From NCBI GenBank assembly GCA_019240525.1, contig JAFAYE010000001.1, forward strand, positions 2,453,300-2,517,299: 64,000 nucleotides of DNA, written 5' to 3'. The notes under the pieces were generated by a model. That model had not been told where the DNA came from and did no database searches. It was given only the letters and a program-made list of their open reading frames with translations. Positions 61,100-64,000 of this stretch are shown here, piece by piece; position 1 is the first letter of the stretch; each line of letters opens with the position of its first letter. Position numbers and translations under genes: made by a program. The stretch is from Candidatus Eremiobacterota bacterium (lineage in GTDB: Bacteria; Vulcanimicrobiota; Vulcanimicrobiia; Vulcanimicrobiales; Vulcanimicrobiaceae).

Positions 61100-61570
61100 A
61101 TGAAAAAGTCGATTGGCGCTATCTTGGCTCTCACGTCAGCAGCGGTGCTGGCTGCATGCAATAATAACGGCAACGTTTCCGTGCCTGGACAGGGGCAAAA
61201 CTGCGGCGGTCCTCCGAGCTCGAATCAGCTCGAAGTACTTTGGCCGATTCCAAACACAAAGAAGGCCCCACCCAATGTCGGAAACATCTACGTCTCCACC
61301 AAAGGCACGTTGCCGCCAAGTAATTCGTTCAACTTCTACATCGTGCAATCCAACGGCGCTTCGACGTTTACGTCGACGTTCTACGGGATCAGCGAATCGG
61401 CAATACCGACCCCGCACGCAAAGCCAACCTACTCGAATCCCACGTACTACGCATCGTCGTTGCCGTCAAGCTATATCATCGGCCCCAAGCAGCCCGTCAG
61501 CATCTTTTGGAACGACGGCGGAACCGGCTGCTCGCCGCACGTCTTGGTTTCATCCTTCACCACAAAGTAG
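61100..61570 (+). CDS. Small lipoprotein of unknown function
   Basis: 156 residues. A clear lipoprotein signal (LTSAAVLAACNNNGN) precedes a Pro/Ser/Thr/Asn-rich mature part with Fn3-like strands (SFNFYIVQSNGASTFTSTFYG, YIIGPKQPVSIFWNDGG) and two later cysteines. The codon usage looks less GC-biased than the flanking housekeeping genes. It interrupts the hslU-def run and is flanked downstream by a hairpin. I do not recognise the family. Confidence 0.5.
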   Translation: MKKSIGAILALTSAAVLAACNNNGNVSVPGQGQNCGGPPSSNQLEVLWPIPNTKKAPPNVGNIYVSTKGTLPPSNSFNFYIVQSNGASTFTSTFYGISESAIPTPHAKPTYSNPTYYASSLPSSYIIGPKQPVSIFWNDGGTGCSPHVLVSSFTTK

Positions 61571-61598
61571 TAGCGGCGAAGGGTTCTCCCAGAGAGTA

Positions 61599-61630
61599 GC
61601 GGGCCGCTCGAAGGCAGAATAGCGGCCCGC
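61599..61630 (+). terminator. Hairpin between lipoprotein gene and def
   Basis: A perfect 10-bp inverted repeat, GCGGGCCGCT (61599-61608) and AGCGGCCCGC (61621-61630), with a 12-base loop. Its 3' arm ends one base before the def ATG and there is no U-run or separate Shine-Dalgarno. It may end the lipoprotein transcript or restrict def initiation. Confidence 0.5.
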
Positions 61631-61631
61631 G

Positions 61632-62138
61632 ATGCCCTACGTACGCGAAATTCTCAGCGAAGGTCAGCCGACGCTGCGAAAGGTGGCCAAGCGGGTTGAT
61701 CCCAGAGAGATCGACGATCCGCTCTTCCAACAGCTGATCGACGATATGTTTGCCACGATGTACGCGGCGCCGGGCGTCGGATTGGCCGCGCCGCAGATCA
61801 ACGTCGCCAAGCGAGTTTTCGTTATGGACGTCCACGACGGCGAGCACGAGCCCGCGGCCGTCATCAATCCCAAGTTACACCTTCTCGGCGAAGAGATCGA
61901 GCTCAAGGAGGGTTGCCTGTCGGTGCCGGGCATCGTGGGCGACATCGTTCGGCACGAGCGCGCGGCCGTGACCGGTCTCGATCGCTACGGCCAAAGAATT
62001 CGAATCGAGGGAGATGGTTTGCTAGCGCAGTGCATGCAGCACGAAGTCGACCATCTGGACGGCACGCTCTACATCGATCGCGCGAAGAACCTGCGCCCAG
62101 TCGCCGGCGAAGAGGAGAAAGAAACCGCCGAAGCTTGA
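61632..62138 (+). CDS. def: Peptide deformylase
   Basis: 168 residues. The three family motifs are present: GVGLAAPQI, EGCLSVPG (metal Cys) and QHEVDHLDG (metal His pair and catalytic Glu). Removes the N-formyl group from nascent proteins. Followed after 10 bases by fmt, the enzyme that adds that group. Confidence 0.96.
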   Translation: MPYVREILSEGQPTLRKVAKRVDPREIDDPLFQQLIDDMFATMYAAPGVGLAAPQINVAKRVFVMDVHDGEHEPAAVINPKLHLLGEEIELKEGCLSVPGIVGDIVRHERAAVTGLDRYGQRIRIEGDGLLAQCMQHEVDHLDGTLYIDRAKNLRPVAGEEEKETAEA

Positions 62139-62148
62139 GGCGGCTGCC

Positions 62149-62985
62149 GTGAAGACGCTCTTCTTTGGTACCAGTGCCTTCGCGGTGCCGAGCCTCCGCG
62201 TTACCGCTGCGCGCACTCACCTCGCGGGCGTCGTCACGCAGCCCGATCGCCCTGCCGGACGGGGCCAACGTCTGCGGGCCAGCGCCGTTAAGACCGCGGC
62301 GAACGAGATGGGCTTACGCGTATTCGAGCCGCCGCAACTCCGCCGGTTTGCGCAAGAAATGGCTGCGGAAAGCTTCGATCTCTTCGTGCTCGCGTCGTAC
62401 GGCCGAATTCTTCCCAAAGAACTCTTGGATCTGCCGCGTCTGGGGGCGCTGAACGTTCACCCGTCGCTCTTGCCACTCTACCGTGGGGCGACGCCGATTC
62501 AGAGTGCGATCGCCAACGGGGACCACGAAACCGGCGTAAGCATCATGCTCATGGATTCGGGCCTCGATACCGGCGATGTCGTGTTGCAGGAGAAGACGGA
62601 AATCGAGATTGGCGAGACGTTCGGTCAACTGCACGAGCGCCTCGCCCGCTGCGGTGCAACGCTGCTCGACAAGGCACTCGAGATGGCCTTGCGTGGCCGG
62701 CTCGTCGGACATCCTCAAACCGGCGAAGCGAGCGTGACGCGCCCGTTCACGAAGGCGGATCTGGTCGTCGACATGAGTCGTTCGCCCGAGCGCATCGTCG
62801 ACTTCGTGCGCGCCTTTTCACCGCAGCCCGCGGCGCGCGCAATGCTCGGCGGTCAGATGGTCAAACTACTGCGCGCCCACGTTTCGCCTGATGGCACGCT
62901 CGAAATCGACGAGCTGATCGCACCGAATCGCGGCAGGATGAGCGGCGCGCAGTACTTCGCCCTTCGCCGCGGCTTGGAAGATTGA
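62149..62985 (+). CDS. fmt: Methionyl-tRNA formyltransferase
   Basis: 278 residues from GTG 62149. FFGTSAFAVPSL and the folate-binding active site NVHPSLLPLYRGATPIQ (catalytic Asn/His), DSGLDTGDVVLQ. A C-terminal OB-like domain follows, somewhat short against the usual 310 residues. Formylates initiator Met-tRNA using 10-formyl-THF. The stop shares a base with the rsmB start (TGATG). Confidence 0.94.
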   Translation: MKTLFFGTSAFAVPSLRVTAARTHLAGVVTQPDRPAGRGQRLRASAVKTAANEMGLRVFEPPQLRRFAQEMAAESFDLFVLASYGRILPKELLDLPRLGALNVHPSLLPLYRGATPIQSAIANGDHETGVSIMLMDSGLDTGDVVLQEKTEIEIGETFGQLHERLARCGATLLDKALEMALRGRLVGHPQTGEASVTRPFTKADLVVDMSRSPERIVDFVRAFSPQPAARAMLGGQMVKLLRAHVSPDGTLEIDELIAPNRGRMSGAQYFALRRGLED

Positions 62986-64000
62986 TGAACGCGCGTGAAC
63001 TTGCGCTTTGCGTCGTCCGCGACGTCTTTCCGCCGCCGGGCGTAGCCACGCCGGGGCGAGCCGCTCAGGCGTCGTTCGATTATCGGGCGCGACGAGCGCA
63101 GCTCGACGCCCGCGATCGTGCCTTTGCCGCCGAACTCGCGTACGGCGCGATCAAGATGCGTCGCGCTATCGATTGGCACCTCGCGCCATTTATGACTCAT
63201 GCGTCGCTCCCGCCGGCGATTCACGAGATTTTGCGTTTAGCGGCTTACGAGCTTGTTTATACCAGGGCCGACGCGCATGCTACCGTCTTCGAATTCGTCA
63301 ATCTCGCTAAGCGTTTTGGGCATCGCGGTCTGGCGAATCTCGTCAATGCGGTTTTGCGCTCGCTGCTCCGCGCCGGGCCACAGGAACCGCAACGTGGTAG
63401 CTTTGAGAGCGACGACGAGTATCTGGGCACGCGCTTTTCCCTACCGACGTGGCTGGTGCGGCAGTGGCGCCCGCTCTTCGGCGATGCTTTGGAATCCATT
63501 TGCGCCGCGGTCAACGAACCGGCGGCGCCCGCTATTGTCGTCAATACGCTGGCCGGTACGACCAACGATGTGATCGCGGTTTTGCAGGCGCATGGCGTCG
63601 AGGCAATACACTCCGCTTTTGTTGCGGAGGCGCTTCTCATCGAACGCGGCCCTCCGGTGGGCGCGACCGACGATGGAACCTGGTGGCCGCAATCGGAAAG
63701 TTCGGCAATGGTCGTCGACGTGCTGGGACCGCAGCCGGGAGAGGCGATCCTCGACGTCTGCAGTGGTCGCGGAAATAAAGCGTTGCAAATCGGTGCGCGT
63801 CTCGCTAACCAGGGGACTCTCTGCTGCATCGAACGTGACGAAGGCCGCGCCGCTATCTTGGAGGGGCGATTGAAGGAATGCGGCATTATTGCTTCACTGA
63901 TCGTCGGCGATGCTACCCAGGAGATCTTACCGGAAGGTCAACGATTCGATCGCGTCCTGGTCGACGCGCCGTGTTCCGGCGTCGGCGTCGTCGGCCGGCA
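62985..64000 (+). CDS. rsmB: 16S rRNA m5C967 methyltransferase RsmB/Sun, 3' end beyond window
   Basis: At least 338 residues, open to the window end. The N-terminal NusB-like RNA-binding domain (~1-150: ARDRAFAAELAYGAIKMRRAIDWH, LRLAAYELVYTRADAHATVFEFVNLAKRFG) is followed by a Rossmann methyltransferase domain with SAM motif LDVCSGRGNKALQIG and catalytic motif IV VDAPCSGVGVVGR, both as in Sun. Completes the usual def-fmt-rsmB operon. The missing part should include motif VI and the C-terminal end. Confidence 0.9.
   Translation, partial: MNARELALCVVRDVFPPPGVATPGRAAQASFDYRARRAQLDARDRAFAAELAYGAIKMRRAIDWHLAPFMTHASLPPAIHEILRLAAYELVYTRADAHATVFEFVNLAKRFGHRGLANLVNAVLRSLLRAGPQEPQRGSFESDDEYLGTRFSLPTWLVRQWRPLFGDALESICAAVNEPAAPAIVVNTLAGTTNDVIAVLQAHGVEAIHSAFVAEALLIERGPPVGATDDGTWWPQSESSAMVVDVLGPQPGEAILDVCSGRGNKALQIGARLANQGTLCCIERDEGRAAILEGRLKECGIIASLIVGDATQEILPEGQRFDRVLVDAPCSGVGVVGR

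Noticed and set aside
1-64000. tRNA, rRNA, insertion sequences, prophage or attachment sites
   Set aside because: No cloverleaf-like segment, transposase motif, integrase or long direct repeat was found by eye in the gaps, all of which are short.

Overview
The window is a dense, GC-rich bacterial chromosome segment. No gene-free stretch exceeds about 170 bases, and I saw no tRNA, rRNA, CRISPR array, insertion sequence or phage. A 1230-residue TonB-dependent receptor, many Sec/lipoprotein signal peptides, an AMIN-amidase_3 cell-wall hydrolase and MurI point to a diderm. The mix of expanded secreted phosphoesterases, beta-propeller lipoproteins, CarboxypepD-TonB receptor, hslUV and def-fmt-rsmB reminds me of Eremiobacterota/Vulcanimicrobiota (WPS-2) genomes. 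That placement is an impression, not a result.

Layout. 1-9.7 kb: GNAT fusion protein, a frameshifted aquaporin, exonuclease III, a GH-A-like lipoprotein, beta-propeller lipoproteins, a MetC-type lyase, and an ECF sigma factor with a membrane partner. 9.7-25 kb: four paralogous secreted phosphoesterases (AcpA/phospholipase C type) interleaved with an MFS exporter, a proline dehydrogenase/aldolase pair, a PQQ-type propeller protein, a VIT1-like and an ArsP-like metal permease pair, and a SigK/RskA-type sigma/anti-sigma pair followed by envelope proteins. 25-36.8 kb: a compact minus-strand operon (Rieske oxygenase, sortilin-like propeller, TonB receptor, PYROXD2-like oxidoreductase) divergent from a second Rieske oxygenase plus sarcosine-oxidase-like enzyme. 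This looks like uptake and oxidative N-demethylation of an N-methylated compound. 36.8-40.1 kb: a minus-strand operon that I read as a split borosin RiPP system, with a 90-residue precursor overlapping an OphMA-like peptide-backbone N-methyltransferase. A ComP-like PDZ/multi-TM/GAF sensor module and a small secreted protein follow. 40-54.9 kb: nuclease, stress protein, amidohydrolase, acid phosphatase, amino-acid permease, two half-CHAD proteins, GerMN protein, amidase, MurI, amine oxidase, PAP2, SecG, OppDF. 55-64 kb: a histone-H1-like repeat protein divergent from a housekeeping run topA-trmFO-hslV-hslU-(lipoprotein)-def-fmt-rsmB, the last cut by the window end.

The most notable signals are: (i) the split borosin locus with its ComP-like neighbour; (ii) several genes whose conserved N-terminus lies upstream of any ATG/GTG/TTG, best exemplified by trmFO with an AAGGAG Shine-Dalgarno spaced correctly from an ATA codon and by the SoxB-like gene with a CTGA overlap; (iii) apparently leaderless promoters at topA and at the first gene; (iv) hairpins that bury or abut start codons.
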